A DNA stretch of 64,000 nt, from positions 1 to 64,000 of the forward strand of contig JBGVOM010000048.1 in NCBI GenBank assembly GCA_045126515.1, read 5' to 3'. The position numbers and the translations under genes were made by a program. The stretch comes from RUG11237 sp045126515 (GTDB lineage: Bacteria > Bacillota > Clostridia > Lachnospirales > Lachnospiraceae). Below the pieces are notes generated by a model. The model was not told where the DNA came from. It worked only from the letters and a program-made list of their open reading frames with translations, and ran no database searches. Below are positions 45,625 through 54,973 of the stretch, piece after piece (position 1 is the first letter of the stretch; each line of letters begins with the position of its first letter).

Positions 45625-45757
45625 AAAGAGTTTCGCTTGCGAAACTCTAGCGCCGCTTTTGCGTCGCTCTAGCGACAAAACTCCTCTGCAAAAGCGTGCG
45701 CATCCTCACGGAGTGTTTTTTGTTGAATAGGAAATCCAGCGGGATTTCCTATTCAAC
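45625..45757 (-). repeat. Structured intergenic repeat, copy 2 (aspS leader)
   Basis: Second copy of the element at 3043-3180. The first hairpin (arms 45742-45757 and 45722-45737, 16 bp, perfect) differs in sequence from copy 1 but keeps pairing. The CTTTTGC/GCAAAAG, GTCGCT/AGCGAC and GAGTTTCGC/GCGAAACTC stems are retained. Here too it sits directly after the T-box terminator T-run and about 35 bp before the start codon. Confidence 0.85.
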
Positions 45758-46013
45758 GAAAAAAGTCCCGGAACGTAAGTTTTCCTTACATTCCGGGACG
45801 GATTCTCATATCCGCGGTACCACCCGCATTGGCAAATTGCCCTCTCTTACACATAACGCTGTGTTCTGCGTTCTGCCCTACTACTATTTCGAACAGACAG
45901 CTCCAGAGTGTTACCAGCTGCAATTCCTTCCCCAGTGCTCTCAGTCGGTGACACCGGTTTCCTGTCAAGTTCCATGCAGTGATTCTCTTTCTTTGCTTTT
46001 CTTTTTTTAATCT
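45758..46013 (-). promoter_or_regulatory. T-box riboswitch (Asn specifier) of aspS-gatCAB
   Basis: T-box sequence GGGTGGTACCGCGGA (45811-45825, minus strand) precedes a strong terminator, GTCCCGGAATGTAAG with CTTACGTTCCGGGAC (45765-45799) and TTTTTT. Aligned with the Cys and Val leaders at the conserved GGAGCTG end, the specifier reads AAC (45910-45912), an Asn codon rather than Asp. This fits control of the indirect Asn-tRNA route. Confidence 0.88.
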
Positions 46014-46020
46014 AGTGACA

Positions 46021-46049
46021 ATAATATCATATTGAGTTTCATTTTGCAA
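46021..46049 (-). promoter_or_regulatory. Promoter of the aspS-gatCAB operon
   Basis: TTGCAA (46044-46049), 17 bp, TATTAT (46021-46026) on the minus strand. Confidence 0.75.
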
Positions 46050-46187
46050 GCAGGAAGAAGCGAAAAATTATTTTTTGCCTTTCAATGTTACTATTCAAAC
46101 GGCATCTAAGATAACAATAATCTTTCAACACATTTGCTCTCCCAATTTTCCCACATTCAAAACTACTGTACATCAGGACAACACTCC

Positions 46188-47570
46188 TCAAAACGCTTCT
46201 AACCTTTCCATCGCACCCTTTCTGTTTTCCTCCTGAAATTTATATTTTCCAGCTAAAGGCAGTGGTATTGTTATCTCATTTTCACTGTTTCCACCTTTTG
46301 TTTCTCCTTTGAAATAGACAGCCCGGTCAATCTTCTTTTTATCCAACATTTCTCTTATCGATATACCTTGTGCCTTGCCTGTTTTTACCTCGATTCCATA
46401 CATAACATCTGCTTTATTCATTACACAAAAATCAATCTCATAGTCATTGTAAACACCAAACGCAGGTCTTGTAAATTTAAAATTTGAACAAAAATCATTT
46501 TCGTTCAAAATTTTATAAACATATGTTTCTGATAAAACCCCATTTAAATTGGTATTTTCAATACTGTTTTGCTTGCAAAGATAATGAAATATTCCTAAAT
46601 CGTTGAAATATATTCTTTCTGCCGGCAAAACTTCCATCTTGGAATTTGTAAATACAAACTTATCACAATATCCCAAAAATCCGGCTTCTTTCAGCCACGC
46701 AATTACGTTATAACATTCTTTGGTAGAAATCCGAAAAGAACTGTAGCGTTCTGTCATTTTCGATACTTCTTCCAACAGTTTAGAATCCCCCTTTTTCTCC
46801 CGCATCATGGTTGTAATAATCGAAGAAAAAACGGAATCTGCTATAGTAAAATCAAACAAATTGTCCGCCCTTGTTTTCAACTCGCTTAAAATGGATTGTA
46901 CAATCAAATTTTGTGTCTTTTCCACTTCTTCAATGTTTGCACATTCCAAATATTTTTTTACTACCACAGGGTAGCCTCCAACCTCCTTATAAGCTTCAAA
47001 GCATTTGTTATACCACTCCAGTTTATGACCGGTACAGATATTTTCTATGGATGTGTTCCGGTAATATTCATATGCCTTTTCATCTACAGCACAAATAAAT
47101 TCTTCAAAATTCATTGGAAACATTTCAAGCAATTCCACATCTCCTGCCGGCTGAAAAAATTCCCTTGCCCGCTGCAAATAGCTTCCTGTCACAATTACAT
47201 CACATTGCAATTCCCTGTTAAAGTTTCGTATCTGCTCATAAACATACTTATTTTCCTGTATTTCGTCCACAATGAACACTGTTTTCTCATCATCTGTATA
47301 GGAAAGATTCTGAAATTCGCAATACTCCAATATAATTTCTTTCATATCAGAATTTTTGCTGTTCTCCAATATTTTCATAAATTGTCTTCCTGTATTTCCT
47401 GCCAGATTTACATATATAGTGTTCTGATAAAAATTCCTGGCGAAATGAAGAATTGTAGTAGTTTTACCAATCTGTCTTCCGCCTTTTATCTCTAATACTA
47501 ATTTATCTTCTTGCTTATGCCATCGTTCTATTTTTTCTTCAATCTGCCGTCTAAAATAAACTTCCTTCAT
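46188..47570 (-). CDS. AAA ATPase with DUF4143-type C-terminus
   Basis: A 460-aa protein. The N-terminal AAA domain has Walker A KGGRQIGKTT near residue 32 and Walker B TVFIVDEIQENKY. The C-terminal third has a DUF4143-like nuclease-fold segment (FNDLGIFHYLC, NDYEIDFCVMNK, YGIEVKTGKA). Such genes are common and of unclear function; they are often solitary in gut Firmicutes. ATG at 47570 (MKEVYFRR) is used because GGAGATGGTGG precedes it. No antitoxin or partner gene adjoins. Confidence 0.82.
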   Translation of the reverse strand: MKEVYFRRQIEEKIERWHKQEDKLVLEIKGGRQIGKTTTILHFARNFYQNTIYVNLAGNTGRQFMKILENSKNSDMKEIILEYCEFQNLSYTDDEKTVFIVDEIQENKYVYEQIRNFNRELQCDVIVTGSYLQRAREFFQPAGDVELLEMFPMNFEEFICAVDEKAYEYYRNTSIENICTGHKLEWYNKCFEAYKEVGGYPVVVKKYLECANIEEVEKTQNLIVQSILSELKTRADNLFDFTIADSVFSSIITTMMREKKGDSKLLEEVSKMTERYSSFRISTKECYNVIAWLKEAGFLGYCDKFVFTNSKMEVLPAERIYFNDLGIFHYLCKQNSIENTNLNGVLSETYVYKILNENDFCSNFKFTRPAFGVYNDYEIDFCVMNKADVMYGIEVKTGKAQGISIREMLDKKKIDRAVYFKGETKGGNSENEITIPLPLAGKYKFQEENRKGAMERLEAF

Positions 47571-47632
47571 TCCACCATCTCCTGATACCATTTTATTATG
47601 AAAGAGAATTATCGTCAATTAAGTTTTAACGC

Positions 47633-47678
47633 AAAAATTGTTCAGATGTATTTATTCTCATACACCTGAACAATTTTT
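47633..47678 (-). terminator. Terminator after the DUF2298 gene
   Basis: AAAAATTGTTCAGGTGTA and TACATCTGAACAATTTTT pair (one G-T) around a short loop on the minus strand, with T-rich 3' side. Confidence 0.8.
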
Positions 47679-47726
47679 ATTCATAATGCCCCAGTCCGTA
47701 AAGCCACTTTTGAATTGTTTTTCATA

Positions 47727-50045
47727 TTATCGATTCACTTCAATAATATAAGTAGTCTTCTCCATCGTCTGGTCTACTTCATCTACTTTATAAGTTAAAT
47801 CAGTAGTAATCTCAAATGCTACCTCACCCAGACTCTTTAAAAATTCCGTATTCATTGTCGGGAATTTTTCATATTCACATTTTCCTATATAAATATAAGA
47901 AATATCATACTTTTCAATTAATTCCTGTGCCACATTCACATCAGTTGTTGTATAGAAAGTGTTTATGTCTTGTTCCCTTTCACTAACAATCTCTGGAAAT
48001 TCTCCACTTGCTTCACTGCGCCACAACCATTCATGAGCTCTCCAGCCTAACACTGTCGGTAAACCGGTAATAGTAGAAACACGCTCATAAAATGTATAGC
48101 TGTCACCGTTAGCTTCCAATACCACCTGTGTTCCTTCCACGTTATCATTCAGCCAGTTGGTAGCTTCATAATCTGCATAACATTCATTTTCCATGAAAGC
48201 AGTTGCATCTAATCCTTTGTAGGTATCTTTATTTGCATATTCGCCAAACCATGCTTTGCTTGCATTTCCAAAATACCCCAAGGTAAGAAGGAATAAAATA
48301 GAAATCAACACACAGCATCTGCGAATGATGCCTTTTCCCTGAATAAACAACTTCATTACTGCATATCCAATCACAATAGCATACATAATATATGCCTGAT
48401 ATGTCAGCTTAAACATAGTATTTGCTCTTGCAAAATCACTTCCGTAAATATCTTTTACATAAATTACTTCCGGAACAAAAGTCAAGCCAATGGCACAAAG
48501 TCCTATTACAAACATAAACAAATCTGCGGCTTTCATTGCGCCAAAAAATCTAGCTACCGGATTCACGCTTTTTGCATCCTTATAGACACCTTGTCTGATA
48601 TTTCGGTAAATCATATTTCCAATATACAGTACTACTGTAAACATCGGTATTGCCCAGAGAACTGCCAGCTGATAAAGCGGTGTTCGGCTGGAAACAAAAT
48701 TAATTTCCGTCGAAATCTGGTCAAAGGACAGCGTAAACGGAAGACAGCAGATAGTGCCAAGGGCAAAAATCAAGACCCCCTGAATCGCTGTCATTCCAAT
48801 AGAATACTTGTCAAAATTGCAAAGTACAATATTGGAAAATAAAATAATTGCACCGGAAACCACATAATAAATCGGGTAATCCCAGAAATTTGTAGTATGG
48901 AAAAAACCAATAAAGAATCCCAGTACCAGTATATGTGGTGCTAAAACTTCCTGCACCATGGAATATCCTTTATTATTTTTTATTAAATCTCTGCGGTACA
49001 AAAGCCATGCAAATAAAATACCCAGTACGGAAAGTACAAAAATAATATTAATTACATGGGCATGTAAATCTCCTAACACAAAAGAATAGGACGGAAATTC
49101 ATGAATTGTTTTATCAGGAACATCCGGTTCATATCCGATGTATCTTGTGGAATTTGGGAACCAGAACGCAGTCACTTCTGCTCCGGTAAATTCCTGAAGC
49201 CACGGTCTTAATAAACCGTATACAATATAGTGACCGTTTCCTGCAAATACCACCGCCAAAACACTGATAACCCCTGCTACTACAGCAAATGGTCTTACAT
49301 TTTTAATCTTTTCAAAGGTAAGCTGTGTAAAACAATTACGCACCAGTGAAAATGCAAGTGCACAGCTTAAACCGGCAATTGTCATCAGCATTAAATTATA
49401 TCCGTAATCTACACTGATACCGGAAAGTTTCGACACAAATGTTGCCACAAACTGTCCCACATAATAATAATTCAGTGACTCACCGGATAACCACAAATCC
49501 TGTGGCGGCATATAATCGGAACGTTCCATAATCTTCATGAATCCAAAGTCCATAAACTTTTCTGTACCATATGCCTCCGGTTTACATCCTCTCAAATAAC
49601 TCCAGAATGTAAATGTCACAAGAAAAATAACTTCTACACACAAAATACTATTGATATTTTCCAACGTAAAATTAATCTTTTTCTGCTTTTTCCGATAATT
49701 GAAAAAATACAGCAGTCCATTCAGGACTAACATTACTACACAAACAAAAATACAGCCAAACTGACTGAATTTCATAACTTTAATGGAAGCCAGCACCCAC
49801 ATAAGCCATGAAGTAAGTGCAAGACCTATGGATTTTGAAAATGCCCATCCAAAATCGCTGAATTTTGAAAACATCATGTAAGTAAGAGGCATAGTAATCA
49901 CACCAATTACCAGCATTGTCCCCCACCAAATTAATACTTTTCCAAAATCGCCGCCCATATATTGAATACCGAGAATAATAGTCAGAAGTGTAATCACTGC
50001 AAGTACTCCCGTTACAATCTGTTCTTTTTGTAATTCTTTCTTCAT
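47727..50045 (-). CDS. DUF2298 (YYY-family) multispan membrane protein
   Basis: A 772-aa membrane protein with many hydrophobic spans. It has the hallmark of the DUF2298 family in EKFMDFGFMKIMERSDYMPPQDLW followed by SLNYYYVGQF, the YYY motif, and later GDLHAHVIN. The layout suggests a GT-C-type, polyprenyl-phosphate-sugar-dependent glycosyltransferase, but no activity is established to my knowledge. It is co-transcribed with a GT2 enzyme of the dolichol-phosphate-mannose synthase type that could provide its lipid-linked sugar. Confidence 0.85.
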   Translation of the reverse strand: MKKELQKEQIVTGVLAVITLLTIILGIQYMGGDFGKVLIWWGTMLVIGVITMPLTYMMFSKFSDFGWAFSKSIGLALTSWLMWVLASIKVMKFSQFGCIFVCVVMLVLNGLLYFFNYRKKQKKINFTLENINSILCVEVIFLVTFTFWSYLRGCKPEAYGTEKFMDFGFMKIMERSDYMPPQDLWLSGESLNYYYVGQFVATFVSKLSGISVDYGYNLMLMTIAGLSCALAFSLVRNCFTQLTFEKIKNVRPFAVVAGVISVLAVVFAGNGHYIVYGLLRPWLQEFTGAEVTAFWFPNSTRYIGYEPDVPDKTIHEFPSYSFVLGDLHAHVINIIFVLSVLGILFAWLLYRRDLIKNNKGYSMVQEVLAPHILVLGFFIGFFHTTNFWDYPIYYVVSGAIILFSNIVLCNFDKYSIGMTAIQGVLIFALGTICCLPFTLSFDQISTEINFVSSRTPLYQLAVLWAIPMFTVVLYIGNMIYRNIRQGVYKDAKSVNPVARFFGAMKAADLFMFVIGLCAIGLTFVPEVIYVKDIYGSDFARANTMFKLTYQAYIMYAIVIGYAVMKLFIQGKGIIRRCCVLISILFLLTLGYFGNASKAWFGEYANKDTYKGLDATAFMENECYADYEATNWLNDNVEGTQVVLEANGDSYTFYERVSTITGLPTVLGWRAHEWLWRSEASGEFPEIVSEREQDINTFYTTTDVNVAQELIEKYDISYIYIGKCEYEKFPTMNTEFLKSLGEVAFEITTDLTYKVDEVDQTMEKTTYIIEVNR

Positions 50046-50059
50046 AATACCACCTTAAA

Positions 50060-50770
50060 TTATATTGTTTTTCCTATTACTCTGAAATCTTTGACTGCCT
50101 GTTTTCCAATTCCTATAATCTTTTTAATATTAATAGAGTTTACACCACCCTGACGCTCTCTAAAGGTAATTGGTATGTATTTTACTGCCAGATTTTTCTT
50201 TGCATAAATAACAGAAATAATCACATTAGACAAGTTATAATCTTTCGGAATCAATCCTATATATTGTTTCAAAGTACTTACCTTCATAACACGGAACGGC
50301 GTATTAGCATCTGTCACAGAAACTCCAAAACAGAGACGAATAACCAGCTTTAATGTTTTTGTAACGAAAACTCTAGAAGAGCCATCTTTCCGTTTACTGC
50401 GGTGTCCAATCAGCATATCATACTTTTCTCTTTCTTCCCAGAACTGCCAAAACTCTTCCGGTAATGTCTGACCATCGGAATCCGTCTGGAAAATATAATC
50501 TGCACCCTGTTCAATTGCATAATTATAACCAAAGAGAATCGTTGCACCATGACCACCGTTTGGTTTTGTCATAGGCTGAAACATCGTAAGATTTTTTTCC
50601 TCTTTCAACTTTTGCATAATTTCATATGTGTTATCCTTGCTTCCGTCGTTAATAATAACCAGTCTGCTTTCTCCGCCAATTTTCTCCACCACCGGATACC
50701 AGTCATCAATTACATTTTCAATATTTGCTTCTTCGTTGTAAGCAGGAATCACAATATATAATTTGTCCAT
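50060..50770 (-). CDS. GT2 glycosyltransferase (polyprenyl-phosphate sugar synthase type)
   Basis: A 236-aa GT-A enzyme. It starts LYIVIPAYNEEANIENVI, with INDGSKDNTYE, the DxD-like FQTDSDGQ and the acceptor-site FRERQGGVNSINIKK. There is no C-terminal membrane domain. By family it should transfer a sugar from a nucleotide donor to a polyprenyl phosphate. It precedes the DUF2298 gene by 14 bp. Confidence 0.88.
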   Translation of the reverse strand: MDKLYIVIPAYNEEANIENVIDDWYPVVEKIGGESRLVIINDGSKDNTYEIMQKLKEEKNLTMFQPMTKPNGGHGATILFGYNYAIEQGADYIFQTDSDGQTLPEEFWQFWEEREKYDMLIGHRSKRKDGSSRVFVTKTLKLVIRLCFGVSVTDANTPFRVMKVSTLKQYIGLIPKDYNLSNVIISVIYAKKNLAVKYIPITFRERQGGVNSINIKKIIGIGKQAVKDFRVIGKTI

Positions 50771-50816
50771 ATTTCTTCCCCTTTATGTTTACATTTTGGC
50801 AATTACAACCATTCTT

Positions 50817-50845
50817 ATCATACATTTTTTTTATAAATATTACAA
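50817..50845 (-). promoter_or_regulatory. Promoter of the GT2-DUF2298 operon
   Basis: TTGTAA (50840-50845), 17 bp, TATGAT (50817-50822) on the minus strand. Confidence 0.65.
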
Positions 50846-50905
50846 TATGAAATATTTTTTTCGTGGTTTTTCCCAATTTTTTGTAATATTTTTGTAACTT
50901 TTAAA

Positions 50906-50923
50906 GGCAGCCCGTGGGCTGCC
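50906..50923 (-). terminator. Terminator after dapL
   Basis: GGCAGCCC and GGGCTGCC form a perfect 8-bp GC-rich stem with a 2-base loop, followed by TTTAAAAG on the minus strand. Confidence 0.75.
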
Positions 50924-50950
50924 CCTTATAATTACACTGTTATATGTTTC

Positions 50951-52165
50951 TTATAATGCCTTAATTCTTTCAATAGCTGCCAATGTATTTTCATAAGTTC
51001 CGAAAGCTGTAAGACGGAAGTATCCCTCACCGCTTGGTCCGAATCCTGAACCCGGAGTACCTACTACATTTGCTTTTTCTAACAAGAAATCAAAGAATTC
51101 CCATGAAGTCATATTGTCCGGAGTCTTTAACCAGATATATGGGGCATTTACACCGCCGGATACTGTATATCCCGCTGATGCAAGACCTTCCTTGATGGTT
51201 TTTGCATTATTCATATAATAAGCAACCTGTTTTGCAAGCTGTTCCTTTCCTGCCGGAGAATAAACTGCTTCACCTGCACGCTGAACAATGTATGGAGCTC
51301 CATTATATTTTGTTCCGTGACGTCTTGCCCATAATGGGTTTAATGCTGTTCCGTTGCATTTTAATTCTTTTGGAATTACAGTATATCCTAAACGAACTCC
51401 TGTAAATCCGGCATTCTTTGAAAAACTCTTCAATTCAATTGCACAAGTTTTTGCACCTTCGCATTCGTAAATAGTATGTGGCACATCACTTTCAGAAATA
51501 TATGCTTCATAAGCAGCATCATAAATAATGATAGCGCCAACTTTGTTTGCATAATCTACCCATTCCTGAAGCTGTGCTTTTGTGATAGTAGAACCTGTAG
51601 GATTATTTGGGAAACAAAGATAAATCAAATCCGGTGTTTCCTTTGGAAGTTCCGGTGCAAAATTATTATCTGCTAAACATGGCATGTAAATCACATCGCT
51701 CCATGTTTCTGTCTTTGTATCGTAAGTACCTGTTCTTCCTGCCATTACATTAGAATCCACATAAACAGGATATACAGGATCACAAACTGCAATCTTATTA
51801 TCTAAACTGAAAATTTCCTGAATATTAGAGGAATCACATTTTGCACCATCTGAAACAAAGATTTCATCTGCTGCAATATCGCATCCTCTTGCTTTATAAT
51901 CATTTTCTACAATTGCATTTCTTAAGAAATCATATCCTAAATCCGGTGCATATCCATGGAAAGTTTCTGCTTTGCCCATTTCATCTACTGCGGAATGTAA
52001 TGCATCAATAATTGCAGGTGCTAACGGTTGTGTCACATCACCAATACCAAGGCGAATCACCTTTTTGTCCGGATTTGCCTGCTGAAAAGCATTTACTTTT
52101 TTTCCAATTGTTGAAAAAAGATAGCTTCCCGGTAACTTAAGATAGTTGTCATTTACTTTTGCCAT
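50951..52165 (-). CDS. dapL: LL-diaminopimelate aminotransferase
   Basis: A 404-aa PLP enzyme converting tetrahydrodipicolinate directly to LL-diaminopimelate for lysine and peptidoglycan. Family segments are KLPGSYLFSTIGKKVNAF, RLGIGDVTQPLAP, the PLP lysine in ELKSFSKNAGFTG, and GFGPSGEGYFRLTAFG. It follows dapF, the next enzyme in the pathway, by 27 bp. Confidence 0.97.
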   Translation of the reverse strand: MAKVNDNYLKLPGSYLFSTIGKKVNAFQQANPDKKVIRLGIGDVTQPLAPAIIDALHSAVDEMGKAETFHGYAPDLGYDFLRNAIVENDYKARGCDIAADEIFVSDGAKCDSSNIQEIFSLDNKIAVCDPVYPVYVDSNVMAGRTGTYDTKTETWSDVIYMPCLADNNFAPELPKETPDLIYLCFPNNPTGSTITKAQLQEWVDYANKVGAIIIYDAAYEAYISESDVPHTIYECEGAKTCAIELKSFSKNAGFTGVRLGYTVIPKELKCNGTALNPLWARRHGTKYNGAPYIVQRAGEAVYSPAGKEQLAKQVAYYMNNAKTIKEGLASAGYTVSGGVNAPYIWLKTPDNMTSWEFFDFLLEKANVVGTPGSGFGPSGEGYFRLTAFGTYENTLAAIERIKAL

Positions 52166-52192
52166 TTTCTTTCCTCCTAGTGTTTCGTTGCT

Positions 52193-53026
52193 TTATATTT
52201 CAATCTCACCCTGAAATACTGTTTCTGCAGGGCCTGTCATATAAACATGGTTTGTTTCCTTATCCCAATGGATAAACAAATCTCCACCTAATAATTTAAC
52301 CTTTACTTTGGAATCTGTCAATCCATTTAATATACTTGCCACAGTAACTGCACAAGCACCGGTTCCACAGGCTAAGGTTTCTCCTGCGCCACGTTCCCAT
52401 ACACGCATGGAAACTGTATTCCTGTCAATAACCTCCACAAACTCTGTATTTATGCGTCTTGGAAATCTTTCATGACACTCAAACTTCGGTCCTAATTTTT
52501 CAATTTCCATTGTTGCAATGCCGTCATAATAAACCACTGCATGGGGATTTCCCATGGAAACTGCAGTTATTTGATAACTTTTTCCATCTACGGTAATATT
52601 TTCACTGATTACTTTCTCGTTAGAAGAAATTACCGGTATTTTCTCTGCTACCAGTTCCGGTTCTCCCATATCCACGGTAACTTCTTTTACCTTGCCGTTT
52701 TCTACGCTCAAATCCAGATATTTGATACCACCCAAAGTTTCTATGCTGATTTTTTTCTTATCTGTCAGTCCAAAATCATACACATATTTTGCTACACAAC
52801 GGATTCCGTTTCCACACATTTCTGCTCTAGAACCGTCACTGTTATACATTTCCATTTCAAAATCTGCCACCTTAGATGGATTAATAAAAATCAAGCCATC
52901 CGAACCGATTCCAAAATGACGGTCGCTTACCTTTATAGCTGCTGCCGCCTTGTCTGCAACGTTTTCTTCAAAACCGTTTACATAAACATAATCATTCCCA
53001 ATTCCATGCATTTTTGTAAATTTCAT
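52193..53026 (-). CDS. dapF: Diaminopimelate epimerase
   Basis: A 277-aa two-domain epimerase, starting KFTKMHGIGNDYVYVNGFE. The two catalytic cysteines are in MCGNGIRC and ETLACGTGAC. It makes meso-DAP from LL-DAP. ATG at 53026 is chosen over a much longer frame that overlaps the ANTAR gene, because AAGGGAGTGG precedes it and the homology begins there. Confidence 0.96.
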   Translation of the reverse strand: MKFTKMHGIGNDYVYVNGFEENVADKAAAAIKVSDRHFGIGSDGLIFINPSKVADFEMEMYNSDGSRAEMCGNGIRCVAKYVYDFGLTDKKKISIETLGGIKYLDLSVENGKVKEVTVDMGEPELVAEKIPVISSNEKVISENITVDGKSYQITAVSMGNPHAVVYYDGIATMEIEKLGPKFECHERFPRRINTEFVEVIDRNTVSMRVWERGAGETLACGTGACAVTVASILNGLTDSKVKVKLLGGDLFIHWDKETNHVYMTGPAETVFQGEIEI

Positions 53027-53049
53027 GCATACCACTCCCTTACGTTTTT

Positions 53050-53598
53050 TTAGGTATTCATTACACTGAGTATCATTTGTGCAGTTTCTACCATATTTGT
53101 TCCACTGTCCATGCTGCACTTTTGTATATATCGATGCGCTTCTTCCTCTGTCATATTATTTCGTTCCATAAGAAGGTGCTTTGCATCCAAAATAAGTTCC
53201 TGTTCTTCCGGCGTTCTTATTTTTCCCTTCTGCTTTGCCTTTTTCCTTCTTCGCTCCTGAGTCTGAACCATCATTTCCAGCGTATTGACAAGTTCATGCA
53301 CTTTTATGGGCATTGCCAGACACACAAGATTACTATTGGAACATTCACTCCATAGGTTTTGCGAAGCAACTAACAGCATTTCAAATTGCTGCGGCATATA
53401 TTCCCGCAACTGAGAATATATCATATCCGCCATTTTATAACCGCAAACTACAATGCCCCCATCCAGCTGATCCATCTGTTGCAGTGCCTGTGCCCCTGTA
53501 GTACAGGCCATAAGCACATTGAAACCACTTCTGGTCAGAAGATTTTTGATATTTTTGGCATCTTCTATTTTCGGAAATACCACAATTACGCTAGTCAA
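53050..53598 (-). CDS. ANTAR-domain response regulator, probable RNA-binding antiterminator
   Basis: A 182-aa protein. Residues ~3-110 form a degenerate receiver-like domain (SVIVVFPKIEDAKNIKNLL) lacking a clear phospho-acceptor Asp; residues ~120-180 are an ANTAR domain (ILDAKHLLMERNNMTEEEAHRYI then AQMILSVM). ANTAR proteins bind paired hairpins in nascent RNA to prevent termination, and next to glnA they usually serve nitrogen control. TTG at 53598 is the likely start, seven bases from GGAGG; the GTG at 53604 is too close. No target hairpin pair was found in the window. Confidence 0.85.
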   Translation of the reverse strand: MTSVIVVFPKIEDAKNIKNLLTRSGFNVLMACTTGAQALQQMDQLDGGIVVCGYKMADMIYSQLREYMPQQFEMLLVASQNLWSECSNSNLVCLAMPIKVHELVNTLEMMVQTQERRRKKAKQKGKIRTPEEQELILDAKHLLMERNNMTEEEAHRYIQKCSMDSGTNMVETAQMILSVMNT

Positions 53599-53641
53599 CT
53601 TCACACCTCCTTACCTAAATACATTTTGTGTTGTTACAACA

Positions 53642-54973
53642 CTAAATACGGTAAAGATAGGTGTCTGTTTCCCATTCACTGACCTGGCTGATGTATTCTT
53701 TCCATTCTACTTTCTTGGATTCGATGTATTTCTTTGATACATGTTCTCCCAGTACTCCCTGAATAAACTTATCTGCCTCCAACGCTCTTACCGCTTCTAT
53801 CAGATTTTCCGGCAGTCCTTTGATATTTTCCTTTTCCTTTTCTTCTTCTGTCATATCAAAAATATTTTTATCTACGCTTTCCGGCGGTTCGATTTTATTC
53901 TTGATTCCTTCCATTCCCGCTGCCAGGCACAATGCCAATGTCAGATATGGATTGCAGGCCGGATCCGGGCTTCTTAATTCCACTCTTGTACCCTCGCCTC
54001 TGGAGGCTGGAATCCGCACCAACGGACTTCTGTTTTTTGCTGACCATGCAATATATACCGGTGCTTCATATCCCGGAATCAAGCGTTTATAGGAATTGAC
54101 CAACGGATTGGCAATCGCTGTAATGGCATTGATGTGCTTCATAATTCCACCAATGAAATAATAAGCTTCTTTACTTAAACCATTCTTATCTTCCGGATTA
54201 AAAAAAGCATTTTTTCCGTTTTTAAATAATGACATATTTGTATGCATTCCAGAACCGTTAATTCCAGCCTTTGGCTTTGGCATAAAAGTTGCGTGCAGAC
54301 CATGACGTTTCGCTATTGTCTTCACAGTAAGTTTAAATGTCATAATATTATCTGCTGTATTTAATGCTTCATCATATTTGAAATCAATTTCATGCTGTGC
54401 CGGTGCTACTTCGTGATGGGAAGCTTCGATTTCAAAGCCCATATCTTCCAAAGTCAGTACCATATCTCTTCTTGCATTTTCACCGTAATCTACCGGACTT
54501 AAATCAAAATATCCCGCTTTTTCATGAGTAACGGTAGTTGGCTGTGAATTATCATCGGTGTGATATAAGAAAAATTCACATTCCGGACCTACATTAAATT
54601 CATATCCTAATTCTCTTGCTTTCGCAATTTCTTTCTTCAATATGTATCGCGGATCCCCTTCAAACGGTGTTCCATCCGGACGGTATACATCACAGATTAA
54701 ACGAGCTACTTTTCCCTGCTGTGGACGCCATGGAAAAATTGCTAACGTATCCAAATCCGGGTACAGATACATATCGCTTTCTTCAATTCTTACAAATCCT
54801 TCAATGGAGGAACCGTCAAACATACATTTATTGTCCAACGCTTTCTCTAACTGGCTTGAAGTTATTGCAATATTCTTCAGTGTTCCAAACATATCCGTAA
54901 ACTGCAATCTGATAAATTCTACATCTTCATCTTCTACAAGCTTAATTACATCTTCCTTGGTGTATTTACTCAT
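53642..54973 (-). CDS. glnA: Glutamine synthetase, type I
   Basis: A 443-aa GSI-alpha enzyme of the Firmicutes size class. Signatures include FMFGTL-like FTDMFGTLKN, CMFDGSSIEGF, the KPKAGINGSGMHTN ATP-binding block, and SRGEGTRVELRSPDPACNPYL. The adenylylation Tyr loop is absent. ATG at 54973 is preferred because GAGGAGAG precedes it. Its upstream region is cut short by an IS110 element, so the native promoter and leader are probably lost or separated. It begins the glnA-ANTAR-dapF-dapL gene run. Confidence 0.96.
   Translation of the reverse strand: MSKYTKEDVIKLVEDEDVEFIRLQFTDMFGTLKNIAITSSQLEKALDNKCMFDGSSIEGFVRIEESDMYLYPDLDTLAIFPWRPQQGKVARLICDVYRPDGTPFEGDPRYILKKEIAKARELGYEFNVGPECEFFLYHTDDNSQPTTVTHEKAGYFDLSPVDYGENARRDMVLTLEDMGFEIEASHHEVAPAQHEIDFKYDEALNTADNIMTFKLTVKTIAKRHGLHATFMPKPKAGINGSGMHTNMSLFKNGKNAFFNPEDKNGLSKEAYYFIGGIMKHINAITAIANPLVNSYKRLIPGYEAPVYIAWSAKNRSPLVRIPASRGEGTRVELRSPDPACNPYLTLALCLAAGMEGIKNKIEPPESVDKNIFDMTEEEKEKENIKGLPENLIEAVRALEADKFIQGVLGEHVSKKYIESKKVEWKEYISQVSEWETDTYLYRI

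Noticed and set aside
46188..47570. DUF4143 AAA ATPase as a defence gene
   Set aside because: It stands alone with no toxin, nuclease or antiphage partner; such ATPases are common and uncharacterised.
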